A stretch of 52,696 nucleotides of DNA from a virus, in IMG/VR virus record IMGVR_UViG_3300042934_001015, positions 1 through 52,696 of that record. The stretch is one strand, 5' to 3'. The position numbers and the translations under genes were made by a program. Below the pieces are notes generated by a model. The model ran no database searches. It had not been told where the DNA came from and saw only the letters and a program-made list of their open reading frames with translations. The number at the start of each line of letters is the position of its first letter. The stretch's first letter is position 1. This document shows, one piece after another, positions 31,466 through 36,651 of this stretch.

Positions 31466-31502
31466 AACAAAAAAACACTCCCAGGACAGAGTGTTTATAT
31501 TC
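31466..31502 (-). terminator. Terminator upstream of terS
   Basis: Perfect AAACACTC / GAGTGTTT stem followed on the minus strand by TTTTTGTTTTTTC. It separates terS from anything transcribed leftward from 31.5-31.8 kb, including a possible antisense RNA to the small peptide gene. Confidence 0.75.
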
Positions 31503-31552
31503 TGTATAAATTCAAACAACCTCCCTAATACTATCTTCAGGAGGTGATTGAA

Positions 31553-31639
31553 GTGCAAGTAGTAATTAATATTAAGATTGAACCAACACACTTTTACTTA
31601 ATATTATCTTTTGTTTCAGGTTTAGCTTATTATCTGTAA
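31553..31639 (+). CDS. Small hydrophobic peptide, possible type I toxin (28 aa)
   Basis: GTG-started peptide beginning MQVVINIKIEPTHFYLILSF and ending VSGLAYYL, with an unusually strong RBS (AGGAGGTGATTGAA). It has one predicted membrane-spanning segment, no charged tail, and is on the plus strand in a region where all large genes run minus. A hairpin follows 8 bp after the stop. The opposite strand carries a terminator just past its RBS region (31466-31502), as an antisense antitoxin RNA would need. Toxin function is inference from size, hydrophobicity and arrangement. Confidence 0.45.
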   Translation: MQVVINIKIEPTHFYLILSFVSGLAYYL

Positions 31640-31646
31640 TGAGTGG

Positions 31647-31672
31647 AATGCTCTAGTTTGGGCTAGGGCATT
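31647..31672 (+). terminator. Hairpin after the hydrophobic peptide gene
   Basis: AATGCTCTAG / CTAGGGCATT 10-bp stem with one G-T pair, followed by TCTCT; weak T tract. Confidence 0.55.
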
Positions 31673-31683
31673 TCTCTAATATA

Positions 31684-31719
31684 CTGTATTAGTAATACAG
31701 CTGTATTATATTTGTATTA
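31684..31719. repeat. Cluster of TGTATTA half-sites (operator-like)
   Basis: A 17-bp palindrome CTGTATTA-G-TAATACAG (31684-31700) followed by two more TGTATTA copies (31702-31708, 31713-31719). Part of a 200-bp AT-rich gap (31640-31837) with no gene. It may bind a regulator upstream of the late operon; a TATAAT on the minus strand overlaps it. Confidence 0.5.
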
Positions 31720-31804
31720 TGTCACTTTAAGTTGCTTTTAATTATTTTATTTTAACAAATGCTAAAATAAATAGTAACCATCACCTATACATCATTTGTA
31801 CGAC

Positions 31805-31826
31805 AAAAAAGCCCTAAGGGCTTTTT
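31805..31826. terminator. Bidirectional terminator after the HicAB cassette
   Basis: AAAAAGCCC-taa-GGGCTTTTT, 9-bp stem flanked by A and T tracts. Confidence 0.85.
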
Positions 31827-31837
31827 AATATATTTTT

Positions 31838-32410
31838 TTAGTTATTAAATTCACTTATTTCCTCTTTAAATTCTTCTAAAGAAGTATAAAGTTGATCTAA
31901 CTCCTCATTTGATAGTGCGGATTTCATTTTTTTTAGTTCTGTTAAAACATTTCTAAATAATTCTATATATTGGTATGGTTCATCTCTAATTAGAAAGGAA
32001 CTATGGTTATTTAGAATAAATTCCAATTCTAGGAAGTTTCTATTGCCAATTTTAACGGTTTTAGGCTCTAAATTGCTCCATCCTAAAGGATTATTTTCTA
32101 TATCAATTAAATTTTGGAATTTAGCTTTATATTTAGCTACCATGTACTTTAATTTATTTATTATTTCTTCATTCACACCTTGATCTAGTAGCTCGTCAAA
32201 ATCCTCTTGATTATCAAAGTTTCTTAAACTAAAAATTAATAATCTAAAAAATTCTTCGCCACCAAGAATACTAAGACCTTTATAAAATTCATAAGGACTA
32301 AAATTTTCATTTAGAAGATATGGAATAAGATTATCCGCATCTATAAACAATTTATCTAAGTCTTTATTTTTTTTAATCAATGCCAAGCTATCTTTCAGTA
32401 TAGATTGCAT
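31838..32410 (-). CDS. Unknown protein, third gene of the HicAB cassette
   Basis: A 190-aa acidic, largely helical protein (MQSILKDSLALIKKNKDLDK...LKKMKSALSNEELDQLYTSL). Very AT-rich codon use, like hicA and hicB next to it and unlike the flanking phage genes. It has a good RBS (GGAGG) 17 bp after hicB and ends at the cassette terminator, so the three genes form one unit. I do not recognise the family. Confidence 0.6.
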   Translation of the reverse strand: MQSILKDSLALIKKNKDLDKLFIDADNLIPYLLNENFSPYEFYKGLSILGGEEFFRLLIFSLRNFDNQEDFDELLDQGVNEEIINKLKYMVAKYKAKFQNLIDIENNPLGWSNLEPKTVKIGNRNFLELEFILNNHSSFLIRDEPYQYIELFRNVLTELKKMKSALSNEELDQLYTSLEEFKEEISEFNN

Positions 32411-32427
32411 TAATAAAAACCTCCAAT

Positions 32428-33150
32428 TTACTGAATAAAATCTCTTTTATAATCTAAATAATCTGATTTATGTTTCACTTTATCAATTCTTTCGAATGAT
32501 TCATTAAAAAATTCTTTTGTATTAGTATATTTAATTTTACTTGGTTTTTTTTCACTATTAAGTAGACTAAGTATATTGGTATAAGATTGATCATATTTAT
32601 CCACATTATTATCTTGATCAGTATATTGTAGTTTCTCTAATTTATTAATAATTTGAGTTAAATAATCTTCACTTTTAGAAACACCAAAAGAAGATGATAA
32701 TAAATATAAAATTTCCTGGTTTAAGCTTATTCCGTCAATTTTAGCTTTAGAAACCAAGTCAAAATGTAGTTCTTTAGGAAGTCTTAATAATATTTTCCCT
32801 GAACAGTTTTCAATCTCATTCAGTTGGTTCGGTTTTGGAATTTCTTTACCCAGATCTGCATAAGAATACATCCATGAAATCTTTGCTTCGTCTAAATTTT
32901 TTAATGCCTCTTCCTTTGTATCTCCATGAGTTTTACATCCAGGAAGATCAGGATGCTCTGCAAGCCAGTACGGCCCTTTTTCATCCTGATCTTTAGTTAA
33001 TTTTATCGGGTAGTCTAAATTCAAATAATCTTTAACCTTTTTATACAGTTCACTATTCTCATCTACTTCAATTTCTTCGATTTCTTCATCAGATTCAAAA
33101 AAATCGATATCAATGTTTTTTAAATTGAATTTTTTCTTATTATTTTCCAT
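32428..33150 (-). CDS. hicB: HicB-family antitoxin with C-terminal extension
   Basis: A 240-aa protein. Residues 45-105 are the HicB fold: LDYPIKLTKDQDEKGPYWLA, EHPDLPGCKTHGDTKEEALK, NLDEAKISWM. Residues 120-160 are an Arc-type ribbon-helix-helix (GKILLRLPKELHFDLVSKAK, IDGISLNQEILYLLSSSFGV). The remaining 80 residues are an acidic tail with no recognised domain, longer than usual for HicB. The start overlaps hicA's stop. Binds HicA and represses the cassette promoter. Confidence 0.8.
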   Translation of the reverse strand: MENNKKKFNLKNIDIDFFESDEEIEEIEVDENSELYKKVKDYLNLDYPIKLTKDQDEKGPYWLAEHPDLPGCKTHGDTKEEALKNLDEAKISWMYSYADLGKEIPKPNQLNEIENCSGKILLRLPKELHFDLVSKAKIDGISLNQEILYLLSSSFGVSKSEDYLTQIINKLEKLQYTDQDNNVDKYDQSYTNILSLLNSEKKPSKIKYTNTKEFFNESFERIDKVKHKSDYLDYKRDFIQ

Positions 33151-33415
33151 CTTCATCTTCCTCCTTATAATATCCAAGAAGACTCATTAACTCTTTCATC
33201 TCATCTATTTGATACTTTCTCAGCTCACTCCCTTTTACTAAACCAACAGGTTGTTGTGGAGCGTCTGAATGATGAAAAGTTCGATGACTAGTTCCTTTGT
33301 TTTTTGGAGGCTTACAACCAATACTTATTAAAAATCTTGCTGCTTCATCATATTTTATATCTGTAGGAACAGGTCTTCTATATAGCTTTTCCAGAAATTT
33401 ATCTAATCTACTCAA
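33140..33415 (-). CDS. hicA: HicA-family mRNA interferase toxin
   Basis: A 91-aa protein with TTG start (33415, spaced from AGGTG; TTG 33421 also possible). YDEAARFLISIGCKPPKNKG, TSHRTFHHSD is the HicA double-stranded-RNA-binding-like core; the catalytic His follows the G-T/S-H turn. Ends with acidic EEDEDGK. It degrades mRNA when not bound by HicB. First gene of the cassette, with its own promoter. Confidence 0.75.
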   Translation of the reverse strand: MSRLDKFLEKLYRRPVPTDIKYDEAARFLISIGCKPPKNKGTSHRTFHHSDAPQQPVGLVKGSELRKYQIDEMKELMSLLGYYKEEDEDGK

Positions 33416-33447
33416 AAGCAACGCACCTCATTTAGCATCATGAATTA

Positions 33448-33520
33448 ATGATATTAAATATGATACTAAATGTCAAATCCATCCCTTTTTTGTTTTATAT
33501 GATATCATATGCGATATCAT
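33448..33520 (-). promoter_or_regulatory. hicAB promoter and operator palindromes
   Basis: Minus strand: TTGACA (33471-33476), 17-bp spacer, TATCAT (33448-33453), 30 bp before hicA. Upstream are ATGATATCAT (33499-33508) and CGATATCATG (33512-33521), repeated dyads that fit a HicB operator. Confidence 0.75.
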
Positions 33521-33535
33521 GTGAAAAAGAATAAG

Positions 33536-33572
33536 AAAAAATGAGCTTTTTTCACGAAACTAAAAAAAGGCT
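33536..33572 (-). terminator. Terminator at the end of the sigma-like gene
   Basis: GAGCcTTTTTT / AAAAAAGCTC-type stem around the stop of the sigma-like gene, followed by CATTTTTTC on the minus strand. Confidence 0.5.
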
Positions 33573-34046
33573 CTCTGATTTTCTTTGTTCAATTTTCTTT
33601 TCTGCTCTTTTCAGGTGGGATTGAACAGTGCTCTTTTTTATTCCCAATAGTTCTGCAGTATACTCGAAAGTAATTCCCTCAACCTTTATCATAAAGAAAA
33701 CATCTTGCTCCCTATCCGTTAATGTGCAAAGGGCATCATCAATCAGTTCTTTCTCAAATCTGCTGATTTCGTGCGCAATCGATTTATAAATAGGCTCAAC
33801 GGGTAAAACATCAAGTACCGCTGGATCCGTCAAATAAACACCATTCTTATCGATTCCACGCCTGGCATCTGGATTTCTTCCACTGCTTAACCATTCAAGA
33901 GCAAATTCCAAGTCACTGATCATGCCGGCAATTACTTTTTTATCATTCTCATCCTGCAGAGTCTTTTCTTCTTTTCTATCTAATTCAGCCTTCATTCTTT
34001 TGGCCTCTCTTAGGGATTTGCGATATTCTGCCATTAATATTCTCAC
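33552..34046 (-). CDS. Sigma-70 region-4-like late transcription factor
   Basis: A 164-aa protein. The N-terminal half is helical and charged. The C-terminal 70 residues are a sigma region 4 HTH: LCTLTDREQDVFFMIKVEGI, TFEYTAELLGIKKSTVQSHL, KRAEKKIEQR. PBSX Xpf and related Bacillus phage regulators have the same build and switch on late genes. It is the last gene before the late operon (after the HicAB insert), the usual place for a late activator. GTG start with GGAG 8 bp upstream. Confidence 0.8.
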   Translation of the reverse strand: MRILMAEYRKSLREAKRMKAELDRKEEKTLQDENDKKVIAGMISDLEFALEWLSSGRNPDARRGIDKNGVYLTDPAVLDVLPVEPIYKSIAHEISRFEKELIDDALCTLTDREQDVFFMIKVEGITFEYTAELLGIKKSTVQSHLKRAEKKIEQRKSESLFLVS

Positions 34047-34061
34047 ATGATCAGCTCCTTT

Positions 34062-34274
34062 TTATTTTTGTCTAAGTGCGCCTTTATGGCGGTGATAGGT
34101 CGGCCTGCCTGTTCCCATGAGGTATTTCAAATCACTATCAGAAAGTTTTTCTTTTTTCTTTTCAGGTTGCTGCTGTTTTGTAACCGGCTTTTTCTCGGTG
34201 TCATTGCTTCTTGATAGAGCGGGCATATTATCTTTTTTCCAATGCATTAATTGGTCATTAAAAGATTGATTCAT
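34062..34274 (-). CDS. Small basic early/late-junction protein (70 aa)
   Basis: Starts at ATG 34274 (RBS GAGGAG): MNQSFNDQLMHWKKDNMPAL. The middle is low-complexity and basic (KKPVTKQQQPEKKKEKLS), ending SDSDLKYLMGTGRPTYHRHK. A longer upstream frame crosses a terminator and is rejected. The C-terminal segment resembles small phage proteins co-located with sigma-like regulators. Function unknown. Confidence 0.6.
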   Translation of the reverse strand: MNQSFNDQLMHWKKDNMPALSRSNDTEKKPVTKQQQPEKKKEKLSDSDLKYLMGTGRPTYHRHKGALRQK

Positions 34275-34300
34275 ACCGTCATCTCCTCGTAATGGGAAAA

Positions 34301-34347
34301 TAAAAAGAGGACACCAAACAACGCTTAATGCGTCATTCAGTGCCCTC
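34301..34347. terminator. Long hairpin terminator/attenuator upstream of 34062-34274
   Basis: GAGG-a-CAC / GTG-c-CCTC outer stem with an inner CGC/GCG hairpin; T tracts on both sides. On the minus strand it lies 27 bp before the RBS of the next gene, so it could act as an attenuator. Confidence 0.65.
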
Positions 34348-34530
34348 CAGTTTTTGGTTAGGCTATATTTATTTGTGTATGAAATTTCTACCAGTGATAA
34401 ATAAATCACAGTGTGGTAATATACCTTTATAAGAGTGAGGGGTGCGTCTCCCTTAACAACATAATTGTAGACCAAAAGGTCAATATATTTGAACGCACGG
34501 GGAGCCTATATCATGAGTAGGCTCCTTTTT
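34348..34530 (+). ncRNA. Possible small plus-strand RNA ending at a strong terminator
   Basis: No gene in this gap. On the plus strand it contains GTGATaaataaATCAC, GGTAatatACC, GACCaaaaGGTC and a long-range GTGCGT (34442-34447) / ACGCAC (34493-34498) pairing. It ends in GGAGCCTA / TAGGCTCC plus five T (34501-34530). That terminator has no T tract on the minus strand, where the flanking genes are. A short structured RNA opposite to the operon is possible; no clear promoter was identified. Confidence 0.35.
34501..34530 (+). terminator. Plus-strand Rho-independent terminator
   Basis: Perfect 8-bp stem GGAGCCTA / TAGGCTCC with a 9-nt loop and TTTTT; adjacent to the stop of the minus-strand gene at 34533. 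Confidence 0.8.
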
Positions 34531-34532
34531 AA

Positions 34533-34721
34533 TCAATCTTCTGGATAAATAACAACCCCTGTTTTACCTTTTACTTCGAAAAGATATACAGTTTGTTCTC
34601 CTGGTACACCATCGTTTTCGATTCCTGAAATTGCTTCTTCATAATCCTTTAAAGCCTTTTCTTCATCATCGTGAAAAACCATATCTTCTGAAGCCGTGTC
34701 ATACACCATCCATTTTCCCAC
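34533..34721 (-). CDS. Small acidic protein of unknown function (62 aa)
   Basis: GTG start with AGGAGG upstream. Sequence begins MGKWMVYDTASEDMVFHDDE and ends TVYLFEVKGKTGVVIYPED, a compact alpha/beta pattern. Its RBS overlaps the stop of the tiny frame upstream. First complete early gene left of the riboswitch cassette. Not recognised. Confidence 0.6.
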   Translation of the reverse strand: MGKWMVYDTASEDMVFHDDEEKALKDYEEAISGIENDGVPGEQTVYLFEVKGKTGVVIYPED

Positions 34722-34733
34722 TATATAATCCTC

Positions 34734-34793
34734 CTAAAATGGATATTCCCATAAACTAAGCTGTCCTTTAGCCGGTATAGGCTTGTCCAGCAA
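34734..34793 (-). CDS. Possible 19-aa peptide with sliding-clamp-binding-like motif
   Basis: TTG-started frame MLDKPIPAKGQLSLWEYPF with GGAGG 12 nt upstream; its stop lies in the RBS of the next gene. QLSLW is close to the QLxLF pentapeptide that binds the DNA polymerase III beta clamp. Very short, so uncertain. Confidence 0.3.
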   Translation of the reverse strand: MLDKPIPAKGQLSLWEYPF

Positions 34794-34869
34794 CCAATTT
34801 TATTTCCTCCCTTATTGTTATCTGTTTCGAACTTCGAATAAAACACCTTATAAAGGGATTTCCCAATTT

Positions 34870-34898
34870 TTCCATTTTTCGACACGATTCGATATGAT
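34870..34898 (+). promoter_or_regulatory. Promoter of the riboswitch-CheY cassette with a Spo0A box
   Basis: Good -10 TATGAT (34893-34898), poor -35 TTCCAT (34870-34875) at 17-bp spacing. The heptamer TTCGACA (34878-34884; TGTCGAA on the other strand) is an exact 0A-box core, inside TTTTTCGACA. It lies between -35 and -10, a position more consistent with repression by a Spo0A-type protein than with activation. Confidence 0.5.
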
Positions 34899-34910
34899 AA
34901 AATACCTAAA

Positions 34911-35028
34911 TGGGCAAATTTTACGAAAGTAGAAGACGCAAAGCCTCGGGCCTAAAACATTATTGTCATGGTAGCCGGGTTGCCAGATTAATTTCTGAAA
35001 TCAGTTTAACCGCCTTTTTCTATTTGCC
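34911..35028 (+). promoter_or_regulatory. c-di-GMP-I (GEMM-I) riboswitch with alternative pairing
   Basis: The aptamer at 34911-34986 matches the GEMM-I consensus: GGGCAAA, a hairpin TTTTAC-GAAA-GTAGAA with the conserved GAAA tetraloop, then GACGCAAAGCC (34935-34945), GGGCCTAAA on the second arm, and ATGGTAGCCGGGTTGCC at its 3' side. P1 pairs GGCAA (34913-34917) with TTGCC (34980-34984). Downstream, ATTTGCC (35022-35028) is perfectly complementary to GGCAAAT (34913-34919) of the aptamer 5' strand, giving a mutually exclusive fold. A weaker hairpin GGTT...AACC followed by CCTTTTTC (35013-35019) could be the terminator. It lies 26 bp before the CheY-like start. Ligand: cyclic di-GMP. Whether it is an ON or OFF switch cannot be decided by eye. 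Confidence 0.9.
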
Positions 35029-35054
35029 TAAATATAGAGAAATGGTACCAGAAT

Positions 35055-35411
35055 ATGAAAAAAATCTTAATTGTTGATGATTCACATTTTATGAGAACTT
35101 GGTTAAAGAAGATTTTAAAAGAGAGAAACAATAGCATTATTTTTTTTGAAGCCGAAAACGGATTAAGTGCTTTCCAAGTGTATAAACAAAATTCACCTGA
35201 TTTGGTATTAATGGATATTACAATGCCTAATCAAAATGGACTTGAAGCACTAAAAGAAATACTTAAATTTGATTCAAGGGCGAATATTGTCATGTGTTCT
35301 TCACTTGGACAGAAATCTTTAATTATTGATTCAATTAAAATTGGGGCTAAAGATTTTGTTGTAAAGCCAAATTTTAATAGTCTAGTATCAACCGTTAATA
35401 AATATTTATAG
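35055..35411 (+). CDS. Stand-alone CheY-like response regulator receiver, under c-di-GMP riboswitch
   Basis: A 118-aa single receiver domain with every key residue: Asp8-Asp9 (ILIVDDS), phosphoacceptor Asp54 (LVLMDITMP), Ser83 (IVMCSSLGQ) and Lys104 (DFVVKP). It is strikingly close to Bacillus CheY (DITMP, MCS-x-x-GQ, IDSIKIGAKDF). It has no output domain. The start has only a weak RBS-like GAGA, consistent with regulated translation. It is the only plus-strand protein gene between 31.7 and 49.4 kb, with its own promoter, riboswitch and terminator: an inserted cassette. It may bind the flagellar switch, or drain phosphoryl groups from host kinases or the sporulation phosphorelay; both are inference. 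It converges on a Spo0A-effector-domain gene 68 bp away. Confidence 0.93.
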   Translation: MKKILIVDDSHFMRTWLKKILKERNNSIIFFEAENGLSAFQVYKQNSPDLVLMDITMPNQNGLEALKEILKFDSRANIVMCSSLGQKSLIIDSIKIGAKDFVVKPNFNSLVSTVNKYL

Positions 35412-35439
35412 TGCTAAGTTATGAAGCGCTATATATGCT

Positions 35440-35465
35440 GGCACCTTAATGGGTGTCTTTTTTTT
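35440..35465 (+). terminator. Terminator of the CheY-like gene
   Basis: GGCACCT / GGGTGTC 7-bp stem (two G-T pairs), 4-nt loop, followed by T8. Confidence 0.8.
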
Positions 35466-35479
35466 CGATAAACAATGAT

Positions 35480-35992
35480 TTAAGCAATATTCATTTCGAT
35501 TAACCTAATCTTTTCAGCAACTAAAGCTATAAATTCTGAATTTGTTGGTTTCTCAACCATCCTTTGCACTAAATCAGGATGCTTTGATTTATACCAGGCA
35601 TTCTCAATGGCATGTCGGATAGCCCTTTCAACTCTACTCGATGTGTCATTATATTTTTGGGCGATTAAAGGGTATACCACTTTGGTTATGCCATCTAGTA
35701 ATCTTTGATCTGTAATTTCCATTTTGATAGCTTCTTTTAAATACCTGAATCCTTTGAGATGAACAGCGAATTGATAACTAATTAGAAAATCAAATATTAA
35801 ATTATCCAACTCATTTGAATTAGACTTGGTAATAGAATTAACTTCATGAACTGATTGTGGTGTTACAATATCAATCGTTCCAGTTTCCTTTTCTTGTTGA
35901 GTATTGAGCATTTTTTTCATATCGTGGATTTCATTTCGAAGTCCCTTAATTTCCTCACACAACATTCCTAGTTCAACATTAAAGTTATTCAT
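35480..35992 (-). CDS. Receiver-less Spo0A C-terminal DNA-binding protein
   Basis: A 170-aa protein. Residues 62-166 match the Spo0A effector domain along its length: FAVHLKGFRYLKEAIKMEIT, LLDGITKVVYPLIAQKYNDT, the recognition segment SSRVERAIRHAIENAW (118-133) and KPTNSEFIALVAEKIRL (148-164). About eight residues are missing between the last two blocks compared with host Spo0A. The phosphorylatable receiver is absent; residues 1-60 are a short coiled coil (LCEEIKGLRNEIHDMKKMLN) and a linker. In host Spo0A the unphosphorylated receiver inhibits the effector, so this form should bind 0A boxes without phosphorylation. ATG 35992 has RBS GGAAGGTG. Operon partner of the DUF3954-like gene; convergent with the CheY-like gene. 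Confidence 0.92.
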   Translation of the reverse strand: MNNFNVELGMLCEEIKGLRNEIHDMKKMLNTQQEKETGTIDIVTPQSVHEVNSITKSNSNELDNLIFDFLISYQFAVHLKGFRYLKEAIKMEITDQRLLDGITKVVYPLIAQKYNDTSSRVERAIRHAIENAWYKSKHPDLVQRMVEKPTNSEFIALVAEKIRLIEMNIA

Positions 35993-35995
35993 CAA

Positions 35996-36190
35996 TTACA
36001 CCTTCCGTTTCACCGTAGTTTCCAATCTATCTACCTTACCTCCAAGGGTAACAATTACCGTTTCTCCATATTCAGGGAGGTCATGCTCGATTAACTGGCC
36101 ATCTTTTATTAAATAAATTTTCTTGTTATTCATTAGATCGACTTCAGCTGTCATTTTTTCTAGGTTTATATTCACCAGGACCACTCCCAT
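35996..36190 (-). CDS. DUF3954/XtrA-like small protein
   Basis: A 64-aa protein; the C-terminal 50 residues (NNKKIYLIKDGQLIEHDLPE, YGETVIVTLGGKVDRLETTV) follow the DUF3954/XtrA pattern of Bacillus phages. Role unknown, usually encoded among early genes. The true start may be an internal GTG or ATG (MTAEVDLMNNKK). Immediately upstream of the Spo0A-effector gene and probably co-transcribed with it. Confidence 0.65.
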   Translation of the reverse strand: MGVVLVNINLEKMTAEVDLMNNKKIYLIKDGQLIEHDLPEYGETVIVTLGGKVDRLETTVKRKV

Positions 36191-36211
36191 GTGCTAATAT
36201 TGAATTGGGTG

Positions 36212-36238
36212 GGTCGGGAGTAATCCTGGCCTTTTTTT
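36212..36238 (+). terminator. Plus-strand terminator facing into the minus-strand operon
   Basis: GGTCGGGA / TCCTGGCC 8-bp stem (two G-T pairs), GTAA loop, T7. No plus-strand gene lies upstream except the CheY-like one (terminator at 35465). Read-through RNA from that cassette would be antisense to the Spo0A-type gene and would stop here. Confidence 0.7.
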
Positions 36239-36240
36239 AT

Positions 36241-36651
36241 TTAATCGTCTATATCCATATAGCCCGCTTTTACTAATCCAGTTTCAAAGTTGTGTCTAGC
36301 TATTGTTTCAATATGATTCTCTAAATCTTTTATCCGAATACTAGCTTGTTTGAGCTTTTTTTCTAATTTGAGACACCGATCAACATAAATATGTTTCCTT
36401 TCATATTGATAAACAATTTCTTTTTTTAACTTGGCCTTTATTGCCTTATCTTCAGCAATTCCTTCCGCCGTCGGTAAGAAATCCTTATCTGCCTTTTTTA
36501 TATGGTCCACTAAAGCCTCAATCGTTTCTAGGAAACTCAAACTCTTACAATCCACGCCTAGAACTTTATTAACCTTTTCCAGTACACCAGCGTGTTCGAT
36601 TTGCAATTCAATCATCCTTTCGTATTTTTGGTTAGAACTATGAACTAACAT
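36241..36651 (-). CDS. Coiled-coil early protein of unknown function
   Basis: A 136-aa largely helical protein; the C-terminal half is a coiled coil (KHIYVDRCLKLEKKLKQASI, RIKDLENHIETIARHNFETG). The start codon overlaps the previous stop (ATGTTAG); an internal ATG (MIELQIEHAG) is an alternative. Not recognised. Confidence 0.55.
   Translation of the reverse strand: MLVHSSNQKYERMIELQIEHAGVLEKVNKVLGVDCKSLSFLETIEALVDHIKKADKDFLPTAEGIAEDKAIKAKLKKEIVYQYERKHIYVDRCLKLEKKLKQASIRIKDLENHIETIARHNFETGLVKAGYMDIDD

Noticed and set aside
31412-31591. N-terminal extension of TerS
   Set aside because: The frame crosses a strong terminator, and GTG 31411 has an excellent RBS.
34275-34475. N-terminal extension of the 34062-34274 gene
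   Set aside because: It would translate across a long hairpin terminator; the internal ATG has GAGGAG.
34881-34898. Sigma-D (flagellar) promoter before the CheY-like gene
   Set aside because: TTCGATAT at 34888-34895 resembles GCCGATAT, but no TAAA element lies about 15 bp upstream, and a sigma-A-like -10 explains the site as well.
34935-34986. Alternative riboswitch classes for the structured leader
   Set aside because: The GACGCAAAGCC and GGTAGCCGGGTTGCC blocks with a GAAA tetraloop arm are specific to GEMM-I; no other class fits.
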